A stretch of 64,000 nt of DNA from Candidatus Binataceae bacterium. Lineage in GTDB: Bacteria; Desulfobacterota; Binatia; Binatales; Binataceae. The translations under genes were made by a program, and so were the position numbers. The notes below the pieces were generated by a model. That model did no database searches. It worked only from the letters and a program-made list of their open reading frames with translations, and was not told the origin of the DNA. Below are positions 1 to 7,957 of this stretch, piece after piece; positions within the stretch are counted from its first letter, which is position 1; the number at the start of each line of letters is the position of its first letter. The stretch spans positions 1-64,000 of the forward strand of contig DATGHL010000041.1 in NCBI GenBank assembly GCA_035308025.1, written 5' to 3'.

Positions 1-96
1 GGCTTTGTCGCCCGCCTCGATCGCCTCAATCACGCGATCGACACTGAGCTTCTCCATCTCCGCGATTTCATCTTTACTCAGAATCCGCTCTGGCAT
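1..96 (-). CDS. N-terminal fragment of an unidentified protein (runs off the window)
   Basis: The minus strand reads an open frame from an ATG at 96 to the window edge, giving 32 residues that begin MPERILSKDEIAEMEKLS. A good ribosome binding site (GGAGG, about 6 bases before the ATG) supports the start. The visible piece is acidic, looks helical and has no motif I recognise. The rest of the gene lies outside the window, so no function can be given. Confidence 0.6.
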   Translation of the reverse strand, partial: MPERILSKDEIAEMEKLSVDRVIEAIEAGDKA

Positions 97-188
97 AATG
101 AGCCTCCAACGTGTGCGATTTTATATGTCTGAACGAGTGGGACGACGCAGTCTATTACGAATCCGCCTTTGAGCTGGCGAAGAGTCTA

Positions 189-278
189 TGGCGGAGGGGG
201 TGGGATTCGAACCCACGAGCGACTCGCGTCGCTGCCGATTTTCAAGACCGGTGCCTTCAACCGCTCGGCCACCCCTCC
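189..278 (-). tRNA. tRNA-Ser (anticodon UGA)
   Basis: The minus strand folds as a class II tRNA. The acceptor stem is GGAGGGG (272-278) pairing with CCCCTCC (193-199), with discriminator G and an encoded CCA (189-191). The T arm is GTGGG-TTCGAAT-CCCAC. There is a long variable arm and an anticodon loop CTTGAAA whose anticodon TGA lies at 242-244. The long variable arm plus UGA identifies serine. It stands alone between a small gene fragment and the epoxide hydrolase remnant. Confidence 0.97.
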
Positions 279-361
279 CCGCTGCCGCAGTTTATACGCT
301 CTCGTGTGCCCACTGCACGCAGAGCGGCGCGCTCCGCGCGGAGCCCGCGCACCGCTAGTGT

Positions 362-1370
362 TTAGCGCAACGTTCGGAAGAAGGCGCGGATGTCGTCGAT
401 GAGCATCTGCGGCTCCTCCATCGGCGCGAAGTGGCCGCCCGACGGCATCACCGTCCAGCGCTTGAGATTGTAGTAACGCTCGACCCATTTGCGCGGCATC
501 AGCATCACCTCCTTGAGGAAGAGTGCCGCGGCCGTCGGGGCTTCGACGACCGGCGTGCGGTTGTGCGAGGGCTGCCAGAGGTTATGCGCCGCCTCGTAGT
601 AGTAGCGCGCCGAGGTGCCGTAGTTCTCGCTGATCCAGTAGAGCGTGCAGGTGGTGCAGAGATCGTCCTTGCTGAAACGACTCTCGACGTTACCACCACA
701 GTCGCCCCAAGTGCGGCGCTTCTCGACGATCCACGCGGCGAGTCCCGCGGGTGAATCATTGAGCGCCGCGGCGATGGTTTGCGGCTTGGTGCATTGCAAA
801 CGCATGTAGCCAGCTTCGTTATCGATGAAATTGCGGTTGTGCTCGAGCCAACCTTCTTCGCCCGGCCCGTAGTCTTCGGGGGCCGGACCACCGCCAGTAA
901 AGAAACCCAGCGTAATCGGCAAGTGGGTATAAATTCCGATCAATCGATCGGCATATTTGTGCCCAAGTTGCGCGGTGACGATCGCGCCCCAATCGCCGCC
1001 CTCAGCCGAGAATTTCTTGTAGCCGAGCACGTCCTGCATCAGCTTGACCCAGCGGTCGGCGGTGTTTGAGTAATTGATCCCGGGGGTCGTCAGCGGGGTC
1101 GAAAAGCCATAGCCCGGCAGCGACGGCACGACGACGTCGAAGGAATCCTGCGGGTCACCGCCGAAAGCCGCCGGATTGGTCAGTGGGCGAATCAGCTTGT
1201 GCAGGTCCCAGAAGGTCCACGGCCAGCCGTGGGTCAGAATCAGCGTTCGTGCCGTACTCCCAGTTGGGGTTGGCGAAGTCGCGCGGGTAGCGCGTGCGGG
1301 CGAGGCGGTCGCGCAGGTCTTCGAGGACAGCCTCGGGGACGGCAATCGTGAAGGGTTCTTTTTTGGCCAT
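362..1370 (-). pseudogene. Epoxide hydrolase, inactivated by internal deletion and frameshift
   Basis: The start (ATG at 1370, GGAG upstream) opens a typical EHN N-terminal domain (PFTIAVPEAVLEDLRDRL, then WEYGT). At about 1246-1260 this frame is lost, and the alpha/beta-hydrolase part continues in another frame from TLILTHGWPW. The core keeps GGDWGA, which carries the Asp nucleophile, and GGHFAPMEEP, which carries the catalytic His, and ends at 362. In the family roughly 40-50 residues normally lie between WEYGT and the LILTHGWP motif. Here they are missing, so a deletion rather than one sequencing slip best explains it. Epoxide hydrolases of this type open epoxide rings with water. This copy should be dead unless the assembly is wrong at the junction. 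Confidence 0.85.
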
Positions 1371-1459
1371 GCGCCGGCTCCAACGGAAGGATTTTCGTGC
1401 TGATCGGCGCCAGCGTAGCCCGCATCGGGTCGAGCGACAAGCGCGAACGCACGCATCAC

Positions 1460-2962
1460 TCATCGCGCCGGATGTGACAGGAACGGGCTGCTGGTAACCG
1501 CGCCCGAAGTGCTGGAACAGCCGGAGGCGCCGGGGCCATCCGGACATCCCCACCAGTTGTCGGTCGCAGTCACGTTTCCACTTCCGGCGTTGGTAATGCC
1601 GCTGGCGCCGCTCCCGATCAGATTGTTGAGCATCGCGTTCGCATCGGTGTCCGTGTTGCCCACCCAGATATCGATATCTTCGTTCGACACAATGTTGTCC
1701 GCGATCGTGGTCCCCACGATCGGCGTGGCGGCGCCAAAGCCATTGCCGAAATCACCGTTGCTGAGGAGCTCGATGCCGAGGCCCGGCGGAGTGCCGCCGG
1801 GCGTCGCTTCCGAGTCGCCGCCATTGCCGCTCACCGTATTGTTAACGATCACGTTGTTATCGGCGTTACCGTTGGCCGCATGGACATGAATCGCGATCCC
1901 GGGCTGGCCGTTGTTTTTGACGATGTTGCCTGAGATCACATTGCCGTAGGCGGCGGTTGCGGAACCCGGCGGGATGCCAGGATTGGCAAAGAGTCCGGCG
2001 CCGGAAGCGCCGTTATTCTGCATCACGTTACTGTCAACGACGTTGTGGAATACGCCCGCCGACGGCGTCGATGGCGCCAGGGTACAACCCGTAACGTCGG
2101 TCGAGCCGGCCGCACAGGTGATGTGCGAAGCCAGGGTTACCCCGCAATCACCACCAAATTCGCGGTTGTTCTCCGAGAGGTTGCGGCTCACCAAATTGTT
2201 GGAGTTGGGACCGGTTTCATCTGAGAGCAAGATCCCGCCGATATTGTTAAAGACGTGATTGCCCTGCACCACCGAATTGGTCACGCTGCGCAGATGAACA
2301 CCTTCGCCGCAATCGTCGTTGTCATTCGGAAAATTCCCGGGGCCGCCGGCAAACGCATCGGGACAGCATTGAATCACACCAGGAGGTGTACCGGGTGACA
2401 GGAACGACGGACACGGTGGAGTACCCAGACCAATTGTCGCACTCATGGCCTGGTCGTTGAGGGTGACCTGGTTGTTCGTGACGTTGGCGTTGTTGCTGTT
2501 CTCGACGAGAATGCCTTCGCGGGCCGCGTGCGCGGCGGTGCAACCCGCAATCGTCACCCCATTCACGCCGCTCACGTAGAGTGCATGGTTAAGGCCGCTC
2601 GCATTCAGAACTACCGATTGCGCGAGTTGGCCATTGCCGCAGAGCAGCGTCAGGCCGCTGAGCGAGGCGCCGTTTGCTGCGGTGCTGCTGATCATGCCGA
2701 CCGCGCATCCTGGACCGCCGCACGTTGCGGTATAGCTTCCGGGATTAACTACGATGGTGCTGTTGGTCGAATTCACCGCGTTGATCGCCGCCTGGACCGT
2801 GCTGAAGCAGCCGGCGCCCTTCCCGACGCACAAGGGTGTGGCCGCGTCTGCGCCCAGCCCGGCTAACCCGAGCACCAGGCACGACGCGACGACAGGCAAA
2901 ACCCAGCGAGTTAGATAACCACGGGCGGCCGGAGGGCGACGTTGACCATGATTGAAACCCAT
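1460..2962 (-). CDS. Secreted right-handed parallel beta-helix protein
   Basis: 500 aa. Residues about 19-40 form a signal sequence (hydrophobic run, probable cleavage after ADA), and AGGAGG precedes the ATG by 8 bases. The body repeats short N-rich blocks such as NNANVTNNQV, NSVVQGNHVFNNIGG and NVISGNIVKNNGQPG, the pattern of PbH1 coils. It ends with an NWWG element (ATDNWWGCPDGPGA) common at the end of such helices. Several cysteine pairs suggest an oxidising, extracytoplasmic location. Beta-helix proteins bind or cleave polysaccharides, but no catalytic residues can be assigned here. It is divergent from aroQ, with 243 bp between them. Confidence 0.8.
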   Translation of the reverse strand: MGFNHGQRRPPAARGYLTRWVLPVVASCLVLGLAGLGADAATPLCVGKGAGCFSTVQAAINAVNSTNSTIVVNPGSYTATCGGPGCAVGMISSTAANGASLSGLTLLCGNGQLAQSVVLNASGLNHALYVSGVNGVTIAGCTAAHAAREGILVENSNNANVTNNQVTLNDQAMSATIGLGTPPCPSFLSPGTPPGVIQCCPDAFAGGPGNFPNDNDDCGEGVHLRSVTNSVVQGNHVFNNIGGILLSDETGPNSNNLVSRNLSENNREFGGDCGVTLASHITCAAGSTDVTGCTLAPSTPSAGVFHNVVDSNVMQNNGASGAGLFANPGIPPGSATAAYGNVISGNIVKNNGQPGIAIHVHAANGNADNNVIVNNTVSGNGGDSEATPGGTPPGLGIELLSNGDFGNGFGAATPIVGTTIADNIVSNEDIDIWVGNTDTDANAMLNNLIGSGASGITNAGSGNVTATDNWWGCPDGPGASGCSSTSGAVTSSPFLSHPAR

Positions 2963-3205
2963 CGAAATTTCCTCCTGGTTAGACGGGGATTTCGGGCTTT
3001 TAAGCAGCGATGCCAGTCCACTGTATAGAATGAACGGCGTTCGTCGGCAAGGATTAGCCAGTTTTGGTCAAGCTGTTTTCCAGCGCGCCGGCCGTGGCGC
3101 ATTCACGCCCAAGCGAGTCAGCAACGGTATGAGAACTCGAATCCTATCGACGCGCGAGCCGCTTGAACGTCCGTACCCTGTGAGGTTCAATATCGCGCAG
3201 GGCTG

Positions 3206-3721
3206 ATGGCGACAAAGAGCAGGGGCGAGGTGGTGGCGGTGGCGAGCGTGAGGCGGACGCCGGTCGTGCTGGTGATTCATGGGCCGAACCTCAACCTGCT
3301 GGGCGAGCGCGAACCCGAGATTTACGGCCGCACGACGCTGCGCGAGCTCGATCGGCGGCTGATCGCGCTCGGCCGCGAGCTCGGCCTCAAGGTCGAGACC
3401 TTTCAGTCGAATAGCGAAGGCGCGATCGTCGACCGCATCCAGGCGGCGCGCGGGCAAATCGACGTTTTGATTATCAATCCAGCGGCCTATACTCATACTA
3501 GTATCGCGATTCGCGACGCGATCGCTGCGCTCGACGCGCCAGTAATCGAAGTCCATCTTTCCAACGTCTATAAGCGTGAAGCGTTTCGCCATCATTCGAC
3601 GATCGCCGATGTCGTGGCCGGGCGAATCATGGGTTTTGGCGCGGAGACCTATATACTGGCGCTACGGGCCGCGGTGGGAATCGACGCCACGACAGCGCAC
3701 AGCGAGGCCGAGAAAGGGTGA
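3206..3721 (+). CDS. aroQ: 3-dehydroquinate dehydratase, type II
   Basis: 171 aa. Converts 3-dehydroquinate to 3-dehydroshikimate in the shikimate pathway, in the cytoplasm, as a dodecamer in this family. All family signatures are visible: GPNLNLLGEREPEIYG with the catalytic Tyr, FQSNSEGAIVD, NPAAYTHTSIAIRDAI, and EVHLSNVYKREAFRHHS with the catalytic His. The N-terminus is about 20 residues longer than usual, so a later start such as the GTG near 3230 is possible. The ribosome binding site is weak. It heads a cluster with accB and accC. In many bacteria pepP and efp lie between aroQ and accB, but they are absent here. Confidence 0.95.
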   Translation: MATKSRGEVVAVASVRRTPVVLVIHGPNLNLLGEREPEIYGRTTLRELDRRLIALGRELGLKVETFQSNSEGAIVDRIQAARGQIDVLIINPAAYTHTSIAIRDAIAALDAPVIEVHLSNVYKREAFRHHSTIADVVAGRIMGFGAETYILALRAAVGIDATTAHSEAEKG

Positions 3722-3807
3722 AGCGCGATCGTGGCGGGACTGCGAAGCGGCCGCAGCGCCGAGTCGCAGGAGCAGGAGGAGCGGGGCGGAGTTCAGTAGA
3801 AAGCCTG

Positions 3808-4281
3808 ATGGAGACGCGGGAGATCAAAGCGCTGCTCGCCCTGATGCAAGAATACGAGCTGCTTGAACTTGAGATAGACGACAAGAAGCGCGGCAAGGTG
3901 CGACTGGTGCGTGCTGGCCGCCCGCGCGAGGCGGTCGCAGCGCCGCCGCCTGGTCAATCCACGACCGCCGCGCTGTCGCGTCATGTGCGCGCGCCGGCGC
4001 GGGAAGGAGGAAAGGCTGCCGCGCCCGAGTTGGCCGAGAATCAGCGGCTGATTGTCAGCCCGATGGTCGGAACGTTCTATCGCGCCTCCTCGCCCGACGC
4101 CGACCCTTTTGTCGAAGAGGGCGATTCGGTGCGCAAGGGCCAGACGCTGTGCATCATCGAGGCGATGAAGATGATGAATGAGATCGAGGCGGAGGTGGCG
4201 GGGCGGGTGGTGAAAGTGTTGTGCGAAAATGCGCAGCCGGTCGAATACGGGCAGCCGCTCGTCATCGTCGAGATCGGCTGA
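3808..4281 (+). CDS. accB: Biotin carboxyl carrier protein of acetyl-CoA carboxylase
   Basis: 157 aa from the ATG at 3808. This start gives the usual N-terminus (METREIKALLALMQEYELLELEI) and the usual length. A GTG at 3718 overlapping the aroQ stop would add 30 atypical residues, so I prefer 3808. The C-terminal biotinyl domain contains EAMKMMNEIEAE, whose Lys carries biotin, preceded by PMVGTFYRASSPDADPFVEEG. A proline/alanine-rich linker joins the two halves. It carries CO2 between AccC and the carboxyltransferase at the start of fatty acid synthesis. accC follows in the same reading frame after three tandem stop-containing repeats. Confidence 0.95.
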   Translation: METREIKALLALMQEYELLELEIDDKKRGKVRLVRAGRPREAVAAPPPGQSTTAALSRHVRAPAREGGKAAAPELAENQRLIVSPMVGTFYRASSPDADPFVEEGDSVRKGQTLCIIEAMKMMNEIEAEVAGRVVKVLCENAQPVEYGQPLVIVEIG

Positions 4282-4335
4282 GCCGCAACCAGGGAGACCG
4301 CCTGAGCCGGAACCGAGATCGGCTAGGCCGAAACA
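4270..4335 (+). repeat. Three imperfect 21-bp repeats, each carrying an in-frame stop, between accB and accC
   Basis: Units lie at 4270-4290, 4294-4314 and 4315-4335. The first contains the last codons and stop of accB. The next two are in the same frame and read E-T-A-stop and E-I-G-stop. The accC ATG at 4339 is also in that frame. The accB-accC junction is therefore an in-phase triplication of the accB 3' end. Confidence 0.85.
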
Positions 4336-4338
4336 AGC

Positions 4339-5724
4339 ATGGCGACATTCAAGAAATTGCTGGTGGCGAATCGCGGTACGATCGCGATACGGATTATCCG
4401 CGCCTGTCGCGAATTAGGCATCGAGACGATCGCGGTCTATTCGACCGCGGACAAGGACGCGTTGCATGTGCGGATGGCCGATGAGGCGGTCTGCATCGGA
4501 CCACCCGCCGCCGAGGACAGCTACCTGAGCATTCCGTCGATCATGAGCGCGGCGCTGAGCTACGGCGCTGACGCCGTCCATCCGGGCTATGGCTTCCTGT
4601 CCGAGAATGGCGATTTTGCCGAGGCCTGCCGCCGCTCGGAGGTCAATTTCGTGGGGCCGCGTGCTCGCCATATCCGGCTGATGGGCGACAAGCCGCGAGC
4701 CCGCCGCATCATGCAACGCGCGGGTGTGCCGACCCTGCCGGGCAGCGTCGGCACCGGAATCACCGAGCTGCGTGACGCGCTGGCCGACGGCCAGCGGCTG
4801 GGCTTCCCGGTGCTGATCAAAGCCGCGGCCGGCGGCGGCGGCAAAGGGATGCGGATTGCGCGCGACGCCGACGAACTCGCGAAACTGTTTCCGCTGGCGC
4901 GCGGCGAGAGCGAGGCGGCGTTCGGCTCGCGGACGATGTACCTCGAGAAGTATCTCGAGCGCGCGCGGCACGTCGAGTTTCAGATTGTGGCGGACAATCA
5001 TCGCAATGCGATTCATCTGGGCGAGCGCGATTGCTCGATTCAGCGGCGGCATCAGAAGGTGCTCGAGGAATCACCCTCGCCCGCGATGACGGCGCGGCTG
5101 CGCGAGAAGATGGGTAAGGCCGCGGTGCGCGCGGCCGAGGTCGTCGGCTATTCCAACGTCGGTACGGTCGAGTTCCTGCTCGCCCCCGACGGCGCGTTCT
5201 ATTTTATCGAGATGAACACGCGGATTCAGGTCGAGCACGGCGTCACCGAGATGGTCACCGGCATCGACCTGGTGAAGGAAAGCATCCGGCTTGCGGCGGG
5301 CGAGCCGCTGGGCCTCAAGCAGCGGCAGGTGAAATTTGCCGGCGCCGCGATCGAGTGCCGGGTCTATGCGGAAGACCCGCAGACTCATCTGCCGTCGCCG
5401 GGTGTCGTCAGCAGCCATCATCCGCCGGGCGGCCTGGGAGTGCGGATCGAGACGGCGTTGTACGACGGTTATCGCGTGCCGGTGCATTACGATCCGCTGA
5501 TCGCGAAGGTGATCGTGCAGGCGGAAGACCGCGCGCTCGCGATCAAGCGGGCCGAGGCCGCGCTGCGTGAATACCTGATCGACGGGATCAAGACGAATAT
5601 CCCGCTCCATCTGCAGATTCTGGCCGACCCGGATTTTCGCGCAGGCCATTACGCGACGGATTTTCTCAAGCGTTACGAAGGTCGCGACGCGGCCGGCGAA
5701 CTCCGACTCGCGAAGGCCTCCTGA
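4339..5724 (+). CDS. accC: Acetyl-CoA carboxylase, biotin carboxylase subunit
   Basis: 461 aa, normal length. ATP-dependent carboxylation of the biotin on AccB. In order: the N-terminal Rossmann-like domain (KKLLVANRGTIAIRIIRACRELG), the ATP-grasp with glycine-rich loop KAAAGGGGKGMRIA, EKYLERARHVEFQI, ERDCSIQRRHQKVLEESPSP, and the catalytic stretch IEMNTRIQVEHGVTEMVTG. In this last motif the nearly invariant Pro of QVEHPVTE is Gly, which is unusual. It is in an operon with aroQ and accB. The carboxyltransferase subunits are not in the window. Confidence 0.97.
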   Translation: MATFKKLLVANRGTIAIRIIRACRELGIETIAVYSTADKDALHVRMADEAVCIGPPAAEDSYLSIPSIMSAALSYGADAVHPGYGFLSENGDFAEACRRSEVNFVGPRARHIRLMGDKPRARRIMQRAGVPTLPGSVGTGITELRDALADGQRLGFPVLIKAAAGGGGKGMRIARDADELAKLFPLARGESEAAFGSRTMYLEKYLERARHVEFQIVADNHRNAIHLGERDCSIQRRHQKVLEESPSPAMTARLREKMGKAAVRAAEVVGYSNVGTVEFLLAPDGAFYFIEMNTRIQVEHGVTEMVTGIDLVKESIRLAAGEPLGLKQRQVKFAGAAIECRVYAEDPQTHLPSPGVVSSHHPPGGLGVRIETALYDGYRVPVHYDPLIAKVIVQAEDRALAIKRAEAALREYLIDGIKTNIPLHLQILADPDFRAGHYATDFLKRYEGRDAAGELRLAKAS

Positions 5725-5725
5725 C

Positions 5726-6850
5726 TTGCGCGAGAAGGGCGGGGCGGACGGTTTGTCAATTCATCGGCGGAGCGTCGCAATCGCGATAGTTGCAATTGGG
5801 GTTTTGCTTGGCGCAACCGCGCGAGGATTCGCGCAAAGTTCCAGCGATGCACCGATCCAGCTACCACCGGGACTGTCATCGGAGTCCAGCGGCGGGCTCA
5901 GCGGGCTGACCGCCGGCGCCTCGACGGCGGCGCCCTCGGCCAAGGTGCGCGAGCCGGTTTATGATTTCGGCACGGTCTTTCAAGGTGACAAGGTCGAACA
6001 CACTTTTTGGATCGGCAACGGCGGCCCCGGACAGTTGACGATCGGCAACGTGCAGACCTCGTGCGGATGCACCGTCGCGCAGCCGGACAAACGGCAGCTC
6101 TCGCCGGGCGAGCTCGCGCAGATCACCGCAACTTTCGACACCAGCGCCGACCGCGGTCCTTCGCAACGATTGATCACCGTCGCGACCAATGACCCGAAAG
6201 AGAAACTTGTCACGCTGACGATCAAGGGCGAAGTCAAGGTCAGAGTTGACGCTAATCCGAGCCCGGTGGTGTTCGACAAGGTGCGGCATGGGACCGAGGT
6301 CTCGCGCCAGGTGATGGTCAGCGATCTGATCGACAAGGGCGGCTTCCGCATCACGTCGATCACGAATTCGAGCCCCAACCTCAAGGTCACCCAGCAGCCG
6401 CGTACTGACGGCAAACCCGGTGCCGTCCTGCTTCTGACTCTGCTCAACACCACGCCGGCGGCGACCTTTACCGATGTCGTCAAAATCGCCACGAACGTTT
6501 CGCCGCTCAATATTCCGGTGTATGGGACGGTGCTCGGCGATCTGAATGTGACGCCGCCGCAGATTTCCTTCGGCATCGTGAAAGCGCACGCGGGCGCCGT
6601 CCGGATGGCGCGGCTGGTGAACGCGAGCGATCGCGCCGTCAAAGTGCTCGGCGTTTCGACCAATAACCGCGGTGTCAGCGCGGCAATCGCGCCGATCACG
6701 CCCGGCAAGGAGTTCAAGCTGACGCTCGAGCTCGCGCCGAACTCGCCCAACGGCACCCTGCGCGGCAGCGTCGCGATCCAGACCGATGACCCGGGCCAAC
6801 CGGTCGTGCAGGTGCCGTTCTACGGCATCGTCGGGACGTTCAGCGGCTGA
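5726..6850 (+). CDS. Secreted DUF1573 protein (Ig-like/ASH fold)
   Basis: 374 aa from a TTG at 5726, two bases after accC, with GAAGG upstream. A TTG near 5753 is an alternative. A signal peptide (VAIAIVAIGVLLGATARGFAQ) ends near residue 37. A first DUF1573 module follows: VYDFGTVFQGDKVEHTFWI, then TSCGCTVAQPDK and GPSQRLITVATNDPKE. Two further Ig-like beta domains come after it. The SCGC motif is characteristic of the family. The function of DUF1573 proteins is not established. Location should be periplasm or outer surface. It may be co-transcribed with accBC because of the short spacing, though a functional link is not obvious. Confidence 0.8.
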   Translation: MREKGGADGLSIHRRSVAIAIVAIGVLLGATARGFAQSSSDAPIQLPPGLSSESSGGLSGLTAGASTAAPSAKVREPVYDFGTVFQGDKVEHTFWIGNGGPGQLTIGNVQTSCGCTVAQPDKRQLSPGELAQITATFDTSADRGPSQRLITVATNDPKEKLVTLTIKGEVKVRVDANPSPVVFDKVRHGTEVSRQVMVSDLIDKGGFRITSITNSSPNLKVTQQPRTDGKPGAVLLLTLLNTTPAATFTDVVKIATNVSPLNIPVYGTVLGDLNVTPPQISFGIVKAHAGAVRMARLVNASDRAVKVLGVSTNNRGVSAAIAPITPGKEFKLTLELAPNSPNGTLRGSVAIQTDDPGQPVVQVPFYGIVGTFSG

Positions 6851-6952
6851 GACCCGGCGGTTTTCCAAATATCGCAGACACATAGCAGGCTCGATCTGTT
6901 CTCCCGCGCGCCCCAGCGTTAGCATGGGTTGACCCGCGAGAATGCGGATACG

Positions 6953-7858
6953 ATGTCGCTGCTCAGTCGAATCAATCCGATCACCTACCTGCGGCGGAAA
7001 ATGGCCGCCTGGGCGATTGCGATCCTGACCAAGCCCGTCGCCCGCTACACACTCACGATCCCCAACGATATGGCTGCGCTCCGACGCATCCTGCGCAAGG
7101 GCGATGTCATCCTGATCGAAGGTAACGAGCGCGTCAGCGAATGCATCAAATACCTGACGCAGAGCTCCTGGTCGCACGCCTGCATCTATGTCGGCGACGA
7201 AGTGATGCGGCGGGGTGGTGAGCGCGCGCGCGAGGTGCGCGAGCAGTTTGCCGACGAGGCCGAATTCCTCGTGGTCGAAGCCCTGGTCGAGCACGGCGTG
7301 TTGCTGACGCCGATCAGCAAATACGTGAATTTCAATATCCGTCTCTGCCGGCCTTATGGTCTCACTGCCGCCGACCAGCGCGAGGTCGTGGACCACGCCC
7401 TGGCCACGGTTGGCCTGCGCTACGATTTCAAAAACATTTTCGATTTGATGCGCTATTTTCTGCCGGTGCATCTGGTGCCGGCGCGGCTGCGGCGGCGGGC
7501 GTTGCAGTTCGGCAGCGGCGATCCGACGCGCGTAATCTGCTCGAGCATGATTGCGGAATGCTTCGAGCGCGTGCGCTTCCCAATCGTACCGCACTATGAG
7601 CCATATCCGGACGGCTTCGTACTGCCGCGCCCGATCGGCTTACTGCGGCGCTTCGGGCGTGGCGGCCCGGCGGCGCCCGGGTTGCTGCGGCAGGTCGCAG
7701 CGTCACTGGTGACGCCGCGCGATTTCGATCTTTCGCCCTATTTCGCGATCGTCAAATTCAACGCGATCGAGAACGCACGCTTCAACTATCAGCAGCTCCG
7801 CTGGGTCGAGGAAGAGGCGAAGCCCCCCGAGCCCGCCAAGCTCGAAAAATCGGCCTAG
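6953..7858 (+). CDS. YiiX/YebB-like permuted papain-fold cysteine hydrolase
   Basis: 301 aa from the ATG at 6953; a TTG at 6929 would add 8 residues. No strong ribosome binding site precedes either. Family hallmarks: LRKGDVILIEGN, then SSWSHACIYVGD, whose His is the likely catalytic base, and late in the chain VICSSMIAECF, whose Cys would be the nucleophile. This circularly permuted NlpC/P60 order is typical of PF05708. Family members act as amidases on lipids or peptides, and the substrate here is unknown. A basic, partly hydrophobic N-terminus may give membrane association. Confidence 0.7.
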   Translation: MSLLSRINPITYLRRKMAAWAIAILTKPVARYTLTIPNDMAALRRILRKGDVILIEGNERVSECIKYLTQSSWSHACIYVGDEVMRRGGERAREVREQFADEAEFLVVEALVEHGVLLTPISKYVNFNIRLCRPYGLTAADQREVVDHALATVGLRYDFKNIFDLMRYFLPVHLVPARLRRRALQFGSGDPTRVICSSMIAECFERVRFPIVPHYEPYPDGFVLPRPIGLLRRFGRGGPAAPGLLRQVAASLVTPRDFDLSPYFAIVKFNAIENARFNYQQLRWVEEEAKPPEPAKLEKSA

Positions 7859-7957
7859 CCGCACCGGATAGTTTCGCGGCTTTGGCACCCGCAAACCGAT
7901 CTATCAGCGCTTTCGACCGATGGCAGCGGAGCCCTCCGCGCTGTAAAGAATGGTTGC

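Noticed and set aside
313-350. GC-rich palindrome (GCTCCGCGCGGAGC) between the tRNA and the epoxide hydrolase remnant
   Set aside because: No T tract and only local self-complementarity. Not enough for a terminator call.
5876-7594. 572-codon open frame on the minus strand opposite the DUF1573 and YiiX-like genes
   Set aside because: It is rich in H, R and D and has no ribosome site or domain. It is the typical antisense shadow of GC-rich genes, and both plus-strand genes have clear family motifs.
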